Shown here: positions 1 through 5,910 of the stretch, piece after piece
How the letters are laid out: each line of letters begins with the position of its first letter
How positions within the stretch are numbered: position 1 is the first letter of the stretch
From: Clostridiaceae bacterium
GTDB lineage: Bacteria > Bacillota > Clostridia > Oscillospirales > QAMX01
DNA length: 5,910 nucleotides
Direction of reading: 5' to 3'
NCBI GenBank assembly: GCA_016297585.1
Contig: JAEDGJ010000146.1
Span: 1-5,910 of the forward strand
Notes under the pieces: generated by a model
The model's input: only the letters and a program-made list of their open reading frames with translations
What the model was told of the DNA's origin: nothing
Databases searched by the model: none
Program-made: the position numbers and the translations under genes

Positions 1-1688
1 CGCTTTCCTACGCGCTGCCGGGCGCCGAAATTCCGCTGACCGTGACGGCGGCCGACGCAAACGACCATCCGGTCTCCGCGTCCGCAGCCTCCGTTTCCGC
101 GTCGGCGGGCAGCGTCCGGGGGTCGGTCTTTACCGCGCCCGCGTCCGGCGATGCGGTCATCACCGCGACGCTCGGCGGCGCGGCGTCCGGCAGCGCGGTC
201 GTGCATGTGCTGACCGAGGTCGACGCCCTGCGCGTGCAGGCGGGCGGCACGAACGTCACGGCCGTCTCCGTCGACCCGGGCGATACGCTCGACTTCGGCG
301 CGGCGGCGTACTATCTCGGCAAAGCCGTCTATGTTTCGGAACAGGCGCTTTCCTGGACGGTCAGCCCGGAGATCGGCACGATCGATGCGGAAGGCGTTTT
401 CACGGCGTCCGGCGCGCGGGGACTGTCCGGCACCGTCACGGTGCGCTATGGCGAAAAGACCGCGTCCGTGACCGTGACGCTCGGCCGGCTCCCGACGCTG
501 CTCGAGGGCTTTGAGACGGCGCCGTCCTCCGAGGCCGCGGTGCTCGTGACCGATCCGCTCTATGTCCACAACGGGCACGCGGCGGTGACGGTCAGCTCCG
601 AGGTCCTCATCGAGGGCGAGGCGGCGGTCATCGATCTCGGGCGGCTCGCGATCCCGGAGGGGACGAAGCTTTTTACCCTCTGGGTGCGCGGCAAGGGGAC
701 GGTCTCGCTCGTATGTGACACGGGAGAGACGCCCACCGCTCAGGTAAAGTCCGACGCGTGGCAGTTTGTCCGCTTCTCCGTGCCCGCCGGCGCGAAAACC
801 GTGACCGGCGTGCGCATACAGGGCGTCGTGACGCTCGACCAGCTCATGGCGCATCCGAAGGCGCAGGCGTCGGATGTGTGCCTCGTGACGGTCGTCACCG
901 GCGAGCCGGGCGGCGCATTCACGGCGACCGTGCTCGACGGCGCGGGCACCATCGTCCGGAGCCAGGACATCACGCTGACCGGCGACGGGCGGACGCTCGG
1001 CTTTTCCTACGACCCGGCGACGGGCGTTCTGACCGCCGATACGGCGGGCGTGCGGCGCGTGACCCTCGTCGTGCGCGACGCGGCGGGGAATCTGACGCGG
1101 GCGACCGCCGTGCGGGAGACGCAGGACGGCGCCGAGGCTTTCTCCGACATGGACGGGCACTGGGCGTCCGGCTCCGCGAACGCGCTGTACCGCGCGGGCG
1201 TCATCAGCGGTATCGAAAAGAGCGGAAAGCTCTGCTTCGAGCCCGGCGCGTCCGCGACGCGCGAACAGGCGGCGGTGATGCTCGTCCGCGCGCTCGGCAT
1301 CGACACGTCCGCGTATTCGTCCGCACCGGACTTTGCCGACGCGGACGAGATCTCCGACTGGGCGCGCGATTCCGTGCGGGCGCTTGCGGCGCTCGGCATC
1401 ATGCGCGGCACCGTCCGGGACGGCAAAACGGTGTTCGAGCCGCAGAGTCCCGTGACGCGCGCCGAGATCGCGACGCTTCTCGGGCGCACGCTCGAGCGCG
1501 GATACGCGGAAAGCGCAGACGCGTTCACGGACGGCGCGTCGATCGGCGCGTGGGCGAGGCCGTATGTCGCCGTGATGCGCGCGATGGGCGTGCTGACGGG
1601 CTACGGCGACGGCAGCTTCCGTCCGAACGCGTCCGTGACGCGCGCGGAGCTCGCGGTCATGCTCGACCGCTTGGGCTACGGCCGATAA
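1..1688 (+). CDS. SLH-domain surface protein, C-terminal part (probable phosphodiester glycosidase/NAGPA-type protein), 5' end outside window
   Basis: The frame is open from the first complete codon (position 3) to TAA at 1686-1688. The GTG at 42 is therefore an internal Val codon and the gene begins upstream. The visible ~561 residues are secreted-type, rich in Ala, Gly, Val and Thr. They hold Ig-like beta modules (about 3-207 and 213-482, the second with an IDAEGVFTA turn typical of bacterial Ig-like folds), a carbohydrate-binding-like beta-sandwich (about 484-870), another beta module (about 876-1115) and three SLH repeats (1140-1685). SLH repeats anchor proteins non-covalently to pyruvylated secondary wall polymers, so the protein should sit outside the cell on the wall. 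From memory, this order of modules resembles the tails of clostridial phosphodiester glycosidase (NAGPA-domain) proteins. That catalytic domain is not in the window, so the enzyme assignment is inference; surface anchoring is much firmer. Only 47 nt separate it from glnS, with no visible terminator. Confidence 0.88.
   Translation, partial: LSYALPGAEIPLTVTAADANDHPVSASAASVSASAGSVRGSVFTAPASGDAVITATLGGAASGSAVVHVLTEVDALRVQAGGTNVTAVSVDPGDTLDFGAAAYYLGKAVYVSEQALSWTVSPEIGTIDAEGVFTASGARGLSGTVTVRYGEKTASVTVTLGRLPTLLEGFETAPSSEAAVLVTDPLYVHNGHAAVTVSSEVLIEGEAAVIDLGRLAIPEGTKLFTLWVRGKGTVSLVCDTGETPTAQVKSDAWQFVRFSVPAGAKTVTGVRIQGVVTLDQLMAHPKAQASDVCLVTVVTGEPGGAFTATVLDGAGTIVRSQDITLTGDGRTLGFSYDPATGVLTADTAGVRRVTLVVRDAAGNLTRATAVRETQDGAEAFSDMDGHWASGSANALYRAGVISGIEKSGKLCFEPGASATREQAAVMLVRALGIDTSAYSSAPDFADADEISDWARDSVRALAALGIMRGTVRDGKTVFEPQSPVTRAEIATLLGRTLERGYAESADAFTDGASIGAWARPYVAVMRAMGVLTGYGDGSFRPNASVTRAELAVMLDRLGYGR
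1140..1685 (+). other. Three tandem SLH (S-layer homology) repeats
   Basis: Repeat 1 (about 1140-1305) opens FSDMDGHWA and has the signature ATREQ at 1254-1268. Repeat 2 (about 1329-1500) opens DFADADEI and has VTRAE at 1452-1466. Repeat 3 (about 1521-1685) opens AFTDGASIGAW, has a GYGDGSFRP turn and VTRAE at 1635-1649. Each ends in a hydrophobic helix (for example LAVMLDRLG). Three SLH repeats form the usual three-pronged fold that binds pyruvylated wall polysaccharide. The TR(A/E) residues that usually line the binding grooves are present in all three, so each groove looks intact. The array ends the protein, as is common for wall-anchored enzymes. Confidence 0.93.
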
Positions 1689-1735
1689 AACGGTTCAATC
1701 TTTACACTATTATATAGAATACCGGAGGTTTTCTC

Positions 1736-3391
1736 ATGCCTGAGGAACACATTACGCATTTTATCTCCGAAATCATCGAGGACGACCTGAAGTCCGGGCG
1801 CGAGGATCACGTCCATACGCGCTTCCCGCCCGAGCCCAACGGCTACCTCCACATCGGCTCCGCGAAGGCGATCTGGATCAACTACACGATGGCCCGGCAG
1901 TACGGCGGCGAGTTCAACCTCCGCTACGACGACACCAATCCTTCGAAGGAGGACATGGAGTACGTCCGCGCGATCGAGGAGGATCTCCGCTGGCTCGGCG
2001 CCGTGCCCGATCACATCTTCTACGGCTCGGACTACTTCGAAAAGTGCTACGAATACGCCGAAAAGCTCATCCTCGACGGAAAGGCCTTCGTCTGCGACCT
2101 GACGGCGGACGAGCTGCGCGAATACCGCGGCACGCTGACCGAGCCGGGACGCGAAAGCCCCTACCGCAATCGCAGCGTCGAGGAGAACCTCGACCTGTTC
2201 CGCCGGATGCGCGCGGGCGAGTTCCCCGACGGCGCAAAGACCCTGCGTGCCAAGATCGACATGCAGAGCCCGAACATCACGCTGCGCGACCCCGCGATCT
2301 ACCGCATCCTGCACGCCTCGCATCACCGCCAGGGCGATAAATGGTGCATCTATCCGCTCTACGACTTTGCCCATCCGATCCAGGACGCGACCGAGGGCAT
2401 CACGCACTCGCTGTGCTCGCTCGAGTTCCGTAACAACCGTCCGCTCTACGACTGGGTCTGCGACAACCTCGGCTTTAACCCGCGCCCGCATCAGTACGAG
2501 TTCGCGCGGTTAAACGTCACGAACACCGTGATGAGCAAGCGCTATCTGCGCAAGCTCGTCGAGACCGGGCTTGTCGACGGCTGGGACGATCCGCGCCTGC
2601 CGACGATCTGCGCGCTGCGCCGCCGCGGCTATACGCCGTCGTCCATCTTCGAATTCGTCCGCCGCGCGGGCGTCGCGAAGGTCTACAGCCTCGTCGACAT
2701 CCGTCTGCTCGAGGCCTGCGTGCGCGAGGAATTAAACCGCACCGCGCCCCGGCGCATGGCCGTGACGAATCCGCTGCATGTCACGATCACGAACTTCCCC
2801 GAGGACAAGACCGAGTACTTCTCCGTCGTCAACAACCCCGAGGATGAGTCCGCCGGTCGCCGCGACGTGCCGTTTACGCGCGAGCTGTGGATCGAGCGCG
2901 AGGACTTCGCGGAGGTGCCCCCGCCCAAGTTCCAGCGGCTGCGTCCGGGCGGCGAGGTGCGCCTGATGGGCGGCTACATCATCCGCTGCGACGAGGTCAT
3001 CCACGACCCCGACACCGGGCGCGTGACGGGGCTTCTGTGCTCCGCCGACCTCGTGTCCGGCAACGGCGCGCCGTCCGACGGCCGCAAGGTGCGCGGCACG
3101 ATCCACTGGGTCAGCGCAAAATACGCCGTCCCCGCCCGCGTGCGCCATTACGACAAGCTCTTCACGATCGAAAACGTCAACGAGATGCCCGAGGACAAGA
3201 CCTACGACGACTATCTCAACATCGACTCCGTCGTCGAGCTCGCGGACTGCAAGCTCGAGCCGTCTCTTGCCGATTCGAACCCCGGCGACCGCTTCCAGTT
3301 CGCGCGGCTCGGCTATTACTGCCGCGACACGAAGGATACGGACGTCTTCAACCGCATCGTGTCCTTAAAGGACAGCTATAAGCCCCAGTAA
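1736..3391 (+). CDS. glnS: Glutaminyl-tRNA synthetase (GlnRS)
   Basis: Cytoplasmic class I synthetase that charges tRNA(Gln) with glutamine using ATP. Its 551 residues match the usual length (E. coli, about 554). The Rossmann core begins with RFPPEPNGYLHIGS (residues 29-42), where the class I HIGH signature reads HIGS. DDTNPSKED follows near residue 62. The second signature, VMSKR (KMSKS), is at 265-269. Residues that by recalled E. coli alignment define the glutamine pocket are kept: Arg29 (E. coli R30), Tyr209 (Y211), Cys227 (C229) and Phe231 (F233). This separates it from the related GluRS. The C-terminal part (about 338-551) fits the two beta-barrel anticodon-binding domain; no YqeY-like extension is fused. 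The ATG at 1736 has GGAGG at 1724-1728, 7 nt upstream. The gap before it (1689-1735) is AT-rich but shows no convincing promoter. A cyclophilin gene starts 17 nt after the stop, suggesting cotranscription. Many Bacillota instead make Gln-tRNA indirectly through GatCAB. Confidence 0.97.
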   Translation: MPEEHITHFISEIIEDDLKSGREDHVHTRFPPEPNGYLHIGSAKAIWINYTMARQYGGEFNLRYDDTNPSKEDMEYVRAIEEDLRWLGAVPDHIFYGSDYFEKCYEYAEKLILDGKAFVCDLTADELREYRGTLTEPGRESPYRNRSVEENLDLFRRMRAGEFPDGAKTLRAKIDMQSPNITLRDPAIYRILHASHHRQGDKWCIYPLYDFAHPIQDATEGITHSLCSLEFRNNRPLYDWVCDNLGFNPRPHQYEFARLNVTNTVMSKRYLRKLVETGLVDGWDDPRLPTICALRRRGYTPSSIFEFVRRAGVAKVYSLVDIRLLEACVREELNRTAPRRMAVTNPLHVTITNFPEDKTEYFSVVNNPEDESAGRRDVPFTRELWIEREDFAEVPPPKFQRLRPGGEVRLMGGYIIRCDEVIHDPDTGRVTGLLCSADLVSGNGAPSDGRKVRGTIHWVSAKYAVPARVRHYDKLFTIENVNEMPEDKTYDDYLNIDSVVELADCKLEPSLADSNPGDRFQFARLGYYCRDTKDTDVFNRIVSLKDSYKPQ

Positions 3392-3393
3392 AA

Positions 3394-3398
3394 AGGAG
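3394..3398 (+). promoter_or_regulatory. Ribosome binding site deciding the cyclophilin start
   Basis: AGGAG lies in the 17-nt gap after glnS. It leaves 10 nt to the ATG at 3409 but only 4 nt to an in-frame TTG at 3403. The spacing and the better start codon favour the ATG, giving 156 rather than 158 residues. Confidence 0.8.
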
Positions 3399-3408
3399 AT
3401 TTTTGCAT

Positions 3409-3879
3409 ATGATCGTCATTGAAATGGAAAACGGCAAGAAAATGAAGCTCGAGCTCTACCCCGAACACGCGCCCGCGACGGTCGAGAACTTCCTGCGCCT
3501 CGTCGAGGAGAAGTTCTACGACGGCCTGACCTTCCACCGCGTCATTCCGGGCTTCATGATCCAGGGCGGCTGCCCCGAGGGCACCGGCATGGGCGGCCCG
3601 GGCTGGACCATCCGCGGCGAATTTGCGGCCAACGGCGTCGCGAATCCCCTGAAGCATGAGCGCGGCGTCATCTCCATGGCGCGCTCCCGCCATCCCGACT
3701 CCGCGGGCTCCCAGTTCTTCATCATGCACCGTGCCGCGCCCCATCTGGACGGCCAGTACGCCGCCTTCGGCCGCGTCGTCGAGGGCGAGGACGTCATCGA
3801 CGAGATCGCGTCCGTGCCGACGGACTATAACGACAAGCCCAAGACTCCCGTGAAGATCCGTCACATCACCGTCGAATAA
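3409..3879 (+). CDS. Cyclophilin-type peptidyl-prolyl cis-trans isomerase, cytoplasmic
   Basis: Catalyses cis-trans isomerisation of X-Pro bonds during protein folding. The 156-residue protein is a single cyclophilin domain with no signal peptide or membrane segment, so it should be cytosolic. The active-site strand FHRVIPGFMIQGG (residues 42-54) supplies catalytic Arg44 (human CypA R55) plus Phe49, Met50 and Gln52. GSQFFI (100-105) supplies Gln102 and Phe104 (CypA Q111, F113). CypA Trp121 and His126 are replaced by His112 and Tyr117 in PHLDGQYAAFG, so strong cyclosporin A binding is unlikely; bacterial cyclophilins often differ here. The ATG at 3409 is preferred over the TTG at 3403 from RBS spacing. 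The gene follows glnS by 17 nt and is followed by a strong hairpin, so it is probably the last gene of that transcript. Short cytosolic cyclophilins are often called ppiB, but I cannot separate paralogues here. Confidence 0.96.
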   Translation: MIVIEMENGKKMKLELYPEHAPATVENFLRLVEEKFYDGLTFHRVIPGFMIQGGCPEGTGMGGPGWTIRGEFAANGVANPLKHERGVISMARSRHPDSAGSQFFIMHRAAPHLDGQYAAFGRVVEGEDVIDEIASVPTDYNDKPKTPVKIRHITVE

Positions 3880-3888
3880 GCAGTCCCC

Positions 3889-3925
3889 GGTCGGGGGGAG
3901 CGTTTTATAGCGTCTCCTCCCGGCC
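3889..3925 (+). terminator. Strong hairpin after the cyclophilin gene, probable terminator
   Basis: The 5' arm 3889-3900 pairs with 3914-3925 over 12 consecutive pairs, two of them G-U wobbles (3891/3923 and 3896/3918), around a 13-nt loop. It starts 9 nt after the cyclophilin stop. The T-rich stretch is not adjacent: two T's follow directly, then a 7-nt interruption, then TTTT at 3935-3938 and TTTTT at 3944-3948. It is therefore an imperfect intrinsic terminator and may leak or mainly protect the transcript's 3' end. Confidence 0.55.
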
Positions 3926-3966
3926 TTCCGCACGTTTTATCCCTTTTTATTTCGAAAAACCCTTCC

Positions 3967-3972
3967 GGGAGG
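3967..3972 (+). promoter_or_regulatory. Ribosome binding site of the DUF362 gene, potentially sequestered
   Basis: GGGAGG lies 9 nt before the ATG at 3982. Positions 3965-3972 are an exact 8-nt reverse complement of 3916-3923, which is part of the 3' arm of the upstream hairpin. The two pairings exclude each other. In the upstream-hairpin state the site is free; if that hairpin is opened, or the RNA starts inside it, the site could be masked. Whether this matters in the cell is inference. Confidence 0.6.
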
Positions 3973-3981
3973 CTTATAAAT

Positions 3982-4842
3982 ATGGAAAAATCCAAGGTCT
4001 ATTTCACGAAAACCATCTCGCCCGACGCGGTCCTCGCGCTCTACCGGGCGCTCGGACGTCCGCTTTCGGGGAAAGTCGCCGTCAAGGTGCATTCGGGCGA
4101 GGTCGGCAATCAGAACTTCCTGCATCCCGATTTCTGGAAGCCGATGATCGACGAGGTGCACGGCACGGTCGTCGAATGCAACACCGCCTACGAGGGCCGC
4201 CGCGACACGACGGAGAAGCACCTCGATACGATGGAAAAGCACGGCTGGAACGCGTTCCCGGTCGACATCCTCGACGCGGAGGGCGAGCTCGCGCTGCCGG
4301 TGCGCGGCGGGTTCCATCTGACGGAGAACTACGTCGGCGCGCATATGACGAATTACGACTCGCTGCTCGTGCTGTCGCATTTCAAGGGGCATCCGATGGG
4401 CGGCTTCGGCGGCGCGCTGAAGAACATCTCGATCGGCCTCGCCTCCGCGCACGGCAAGGCGGTCATCCACGGCGCGGGCGACGCGGCAAAGCTCTGGTCG
4501 GCCGAGCAGAAGTCGTTTTTAGAGTCGATGGCGGACGCGGACGAGAGCATCCTGCGCTACTGGGGCGAGCGCATCGCGTTCGTCAACGTCATGGCGAACA
4601 TGTCCGTCGACTGCGACTGCTGCGCGGTGGCGGAGGATCCGAAGATCGCCGACATCGGCGTGCTGTCCTCGCTCGACCCGGTCGCGCTCGACGCGGCGTG
4701 CGTCGATCTCGTCTACGCGTCCGACGACCCCGGAAAGGCGGACTTGATCGAGCGCATCGAGTCGCGCAAGGGGCTTGTCACGCTCGAAGCCGCGGAGTCG
4801 CTCGGGCTCGGCTCGCGGCAGTACACACTGATCGAGCTCTGA
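3982..4842 (+). CDS. DUF362 domain protein, ferredoxin-less form, function unknown
   Basis: The 286-residue soluble protein has no signal peptide or membrane helix. I recognise the family from GKVAVKVHSGE (30-40), VECNTAYEG (64-72), HFKGHPMGGFGGALKN (133-148), DIGVLSSLDPVALD near 228, and the ending GLGSRQYTLIEL. DUF362 proteins are annotated as uncharacterised, often iron-sulfur-linked proteins, and many carry an inserted 4Fe-4S ferredoxin domain. This one has no CxxCxxCxxxCP motif. It has only four cysteines: Cys66, and Cys211, Cys213 and Cys214 in VDCDCC, at a place where the family as I recall it has a DCDC motif. Metal or cluster binding by this group is plausible but unproven. The ATG at 3982 has GGGAGG 9 nt upstream. 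An SGNH esterase begins 39 nt after the stop with no terminator between, so the two are probably cotranscribed. No reaction can be assigned from the sequence. Confidence 0.9.
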   Translation: MEKSKVYFTKTISPDAVLALYRALGRPLSGKVAVKVHSGEVGNQNFLHPDFWKPMIDEVHGTVVECNTAYEGRRDTTEKHLDTMEKHGWNAFPVDILDAEGELALPVRGGFHLTENYVGAHMTNYDSLLVLSHFKGHPMGGFGGALKNISIGLASAHGKAVIHGAGDAAKLWSAEQKSFLESMADADESILRYWGERIAFVNVMANMSVDCDCCAVAEDPKIADIGVLSSLDPVALDAACVDLVYASDDPGKADLIERIESRKGLVTLEAAESLGLGSRQYTLIEL

Positions 4843-4881
4843 GTCCGGAACAAAAAAACAGAATAGGGGAGGAAAGCATCG

Positions 4882-5853
4882 ATGTTTATTCCGATTGACC
4901 GCGCGGGCAGCGTGCGTTTTACGGGCCGCTGGTTTGCCGAAAACGGCACGGCGACGGCCACCGCGCCCGGCTCGTACTTCGAGCTCGGCTTTTCCGGCAC
5001 CTGGGCACGTCTCATCTTCGACATCCGCGGCAGCGTCGTCCCATATCCGCATCTGTGGATCTCGGTCGACGGCGGTCCCAGCGTCGAGGCGCCGGTGGAC
5101 CGGTACCTGCGCATCGGCGTGCCGGACGGCGAGCACCGCGTCACCGTCATCTTCAAGAGCGCGAACGAGACCCACGCGCGCTGGTTTGCGCCGCTCGTGG
5201 GCAAGGTCAGCTTCTCCGGCTTCGAGGCGGACGCGCCCGCCGTGCTGCCGGAGGACACGCGTGACCTCATCGAGTTTGTCGGCGACTCCATCACGGAGGG
5301 CATCCTCATCGACCCCGACCAGCACTACGACGACGCCGCGCCGACGGTCGACGACCGCGCGCTGCAGGACGACTCGACGGCGACGTACGCGTGGCTGACG
5401 GCGCAGGCGCTCGGGATGCGTCCGGTCATCATGGGCTACGGCGCGGTCGGCTGCACCCACGCGGGCAGCGGCGCGGTGGTGCGTGCGCCGGAGGCGTATC
5501 CGTTCTGCTACGACGGCGCGCCCATTTCGCGCGTACCGCGCCGGCTGATCGTCATCAACCACGGCGCAAACGACGTGCATGTGCGGGAGCAGTATCCGGC
5601 GGCCTACGCGGAGCTCCTCGACGTCGTGCGCGGCATGAATCCCGGCACGCCGGTCGTCGCGCTGTCGCCGTTTACGGGCTACCTCGACCGCGAGCTTTCC
5701 GAGTTGATCCCCGCCTACAACGAAAGCCGCGGCGCGGACGTGCGTCTGATCCTCACCGGCGGCTGGATCGACCCCGAGCCGCTGCATCCGCTGCGCGACG
5801 GGCACCGCATCGTCGCGGAACACCTCACCGAAGAACTAAAAAAGCTGCTGTAA
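4882..5853 (+). CDS. SGNH/GDSL hydrolase with N-terminal beta-sandwich, CE2-like carbohydrate esterase
   Basis: The 323-residue protein has two parts. Residues 1 to about 125 look like a jelly-roll, with many short beta segments such as ARLIFDIRGS and HRVTVIFKS. Residues from about 128 to 323 are an SGNH hydrolase. Block I GDSIT (134-138) carries the nucleophile Ser136, GYGAVG (185-190) is the likely block II glycine loop, block III GAND (228-231) gives the oxyanion Asn230, and the block V histidine is His302 in PEPLHP (298-303). The jelly-roll plus SGNH order is that of carbohydrate esterase family 2, which removes acetyl groups from sugars; this substrate is inferred. The residue three before His302, normally Asp, is Glu299, with Asp297 two residues earlier. 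The start MFIPIDRAG is not a signal peptide, so the enzyme is probably cytosolic and may act on imported oligosaccharides. The ATG has AGGGGAGG at 4865-4872, 9 nt upstream. It follows the DUF362 gene by 39 nt and ends at a strong terminator. Confidence 0.92.
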   Translation: MFIPIDRAGSVRFTGRWFAENGTATATAPGSYFELGFSGTWARLIFDIRGSVVPYPHLWISVDGGPSVEAPVDRYLRIGVPDGEHRVTVIFKSANETHARWFAPLVGKVSFSGFEADAPAVLPEDTRDLIEFVGDSITEGILIDPDQHYDDAAPTVDDRALQDDSTATYAWLTAQALGMRPVIMGYGAVGCTHAGSGAVVRAPEAYPFCYDGAPISRVPRRLIVINHGANDVHVREQYPAAYAELLDVVRGMNPGTPVVALSPFTGYLDRELSELIPAYNESRGADVRLILTGGWIDPEPLHPLRDGHRIVAEHLTEELKKLL

Positions 5854-5906
5854 ACCGCTCCTTTGCCGTCCGCGACGGGAAACCCTCCCGCCGCGGGCGG
5901 TTTTTT
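5854..5906 (+). terminator. Rho-independent terminator after the esterase gene
   Basis: Immediately after the stop codon, 5888-5892 pairs with 5896-5900 (five GC pairs, 3-nt loop), followed directly by six T's at 5901-5906. A larger alternative fold pairs 5854-5860 with 5895-5901 (7 bp, one G-U), enclosing smaller hairpins such as 5866-5870/5874-5878. Either fold ends against the T run, as expected for intrinsic termination. It closes the DUF362-esterase unit. Confidence 0.85.
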
Positions 5907-5910
5907 GTGC

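Noticed and set aside
42..44. GTG as the start of the SLH protein
   Set aside because: The same frame is open to the window edge, the upstream residues continue an Ig-like module, and I see no ribosome binding site or signal peptide, so it is an internal Val codon.
758..1717. 319-residue plus-strand open frame overlapping the SLH region
   Set aside because: It is an Arg-rich out-of-frame translation of the SLH-coding DNA; the SLH motifs lie in the other frame.
1689..1735. Possible promoter in the AT-rich gap before glnS (TATTAT at 1708-1713 or TAGAAT at 1715-1720)
   Set aside because: No acceptable -35 element lies 16-18 nt upstream of either, and both would start the RNA at or next to the ribosome binding site. 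The gap may simply be an AT-rich leader; a promoter inside the upstream gene is possible.
1676..2491. 271-residue minus-strand open frame opposite glnS
   Set aside because: It is antisense to the conserved catalytic core of GlnRS and has no motif of its own; long shadows are expected at this GC content.
3403..3405. TTG start for the cyclophilin
   Set aside because: It is only 4 nt from the AGGAG and is followed two codons later by an ATG with good spacing.
3901..3940. 8-bp direct repeat CGTTTTAT at 3901-3908 and 3933-3940
   Set aside because: It is a short AT-rich word, one copy in the hairpin loop and one in the T-rich tail. It is too small to support an operator or attachment site.
4519..5823. 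Long 434-residue open frame on the minus strand across the DUF362 and esterase genes
   Set aside because: It crosses two well-supported genes and their gap, is dominated by Arg, Val, Ala and Asp with no recognisable motif, and is the expected mirror of GC-rich coding sequence.

Overview
The window is GC-rich (roughly two thirds G+C by eye) and reads entirely left to right. It carries the 3' end of one gene and four complete genes. The mix of an S-layer-homology (SLH) cell-surface protein, strong GGAGG-type ribosome binding sites, a DUF362 protein of the clostridial type and a glutaminyl-tRNA synthetase suggests a GC-rich anaerobic Bacillota, most likely class Clostridia (Oscillospiraceae- or Christensenellales-like). 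This placement is inferred from gene content and recalled family resemblance, not from a search.

Layout. (1) 1-1688: C-terminal part of a large exported surface protein, with Ig-like and carbohydrate-binding-like beta modules followed by three SLH repeats. It is probably the tail of a phosphodiester-glycosidase/NAGPA-type wall protein whose catalytic part lies upstream of the window. (2) 1736-3391: glutaminyl-tRNA synthetase (glnS), with a HIGS variant of the HIGH signature. (3) 3409-3879: a small cytoplasmic cyclophilin peptidyl-prolyl isomerase, 17 nt behind glnS and probably cotranscribed with it. (4) 3880-3981: an intergenic gap with a strong 12-bp hairpin (likely terminator) whose 3' arm can alternatively pair with the next gene's ribosome binding site. 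(5) 3982-4842: a DUF362 protein without a ferredoxin insert but with a Cys-Asp-Cys-Cys cluster. (6) 4882-5853: a two-domain SGNH/GDSL esterase resembling carbohydrate esterase family 2. (7) 5854-5906: a rho-independent terminator closing the DUF362-esterase pair.

Functionally there are three units: an envelope protein, a translation/protein-folding pair (glnS and cyclophilin), and a two-gene unit of unknown joint role (DUF362 and a predicted cytoplasmic carbohydrate deacetylase). I see no mobile element, CRISPR array, tRNA or rRNA gene, prophage or defence island. Nothing here is clearly a new system. The least explained parts are the DUF362-esterase pair and the alternative RNA pairing in front of it.
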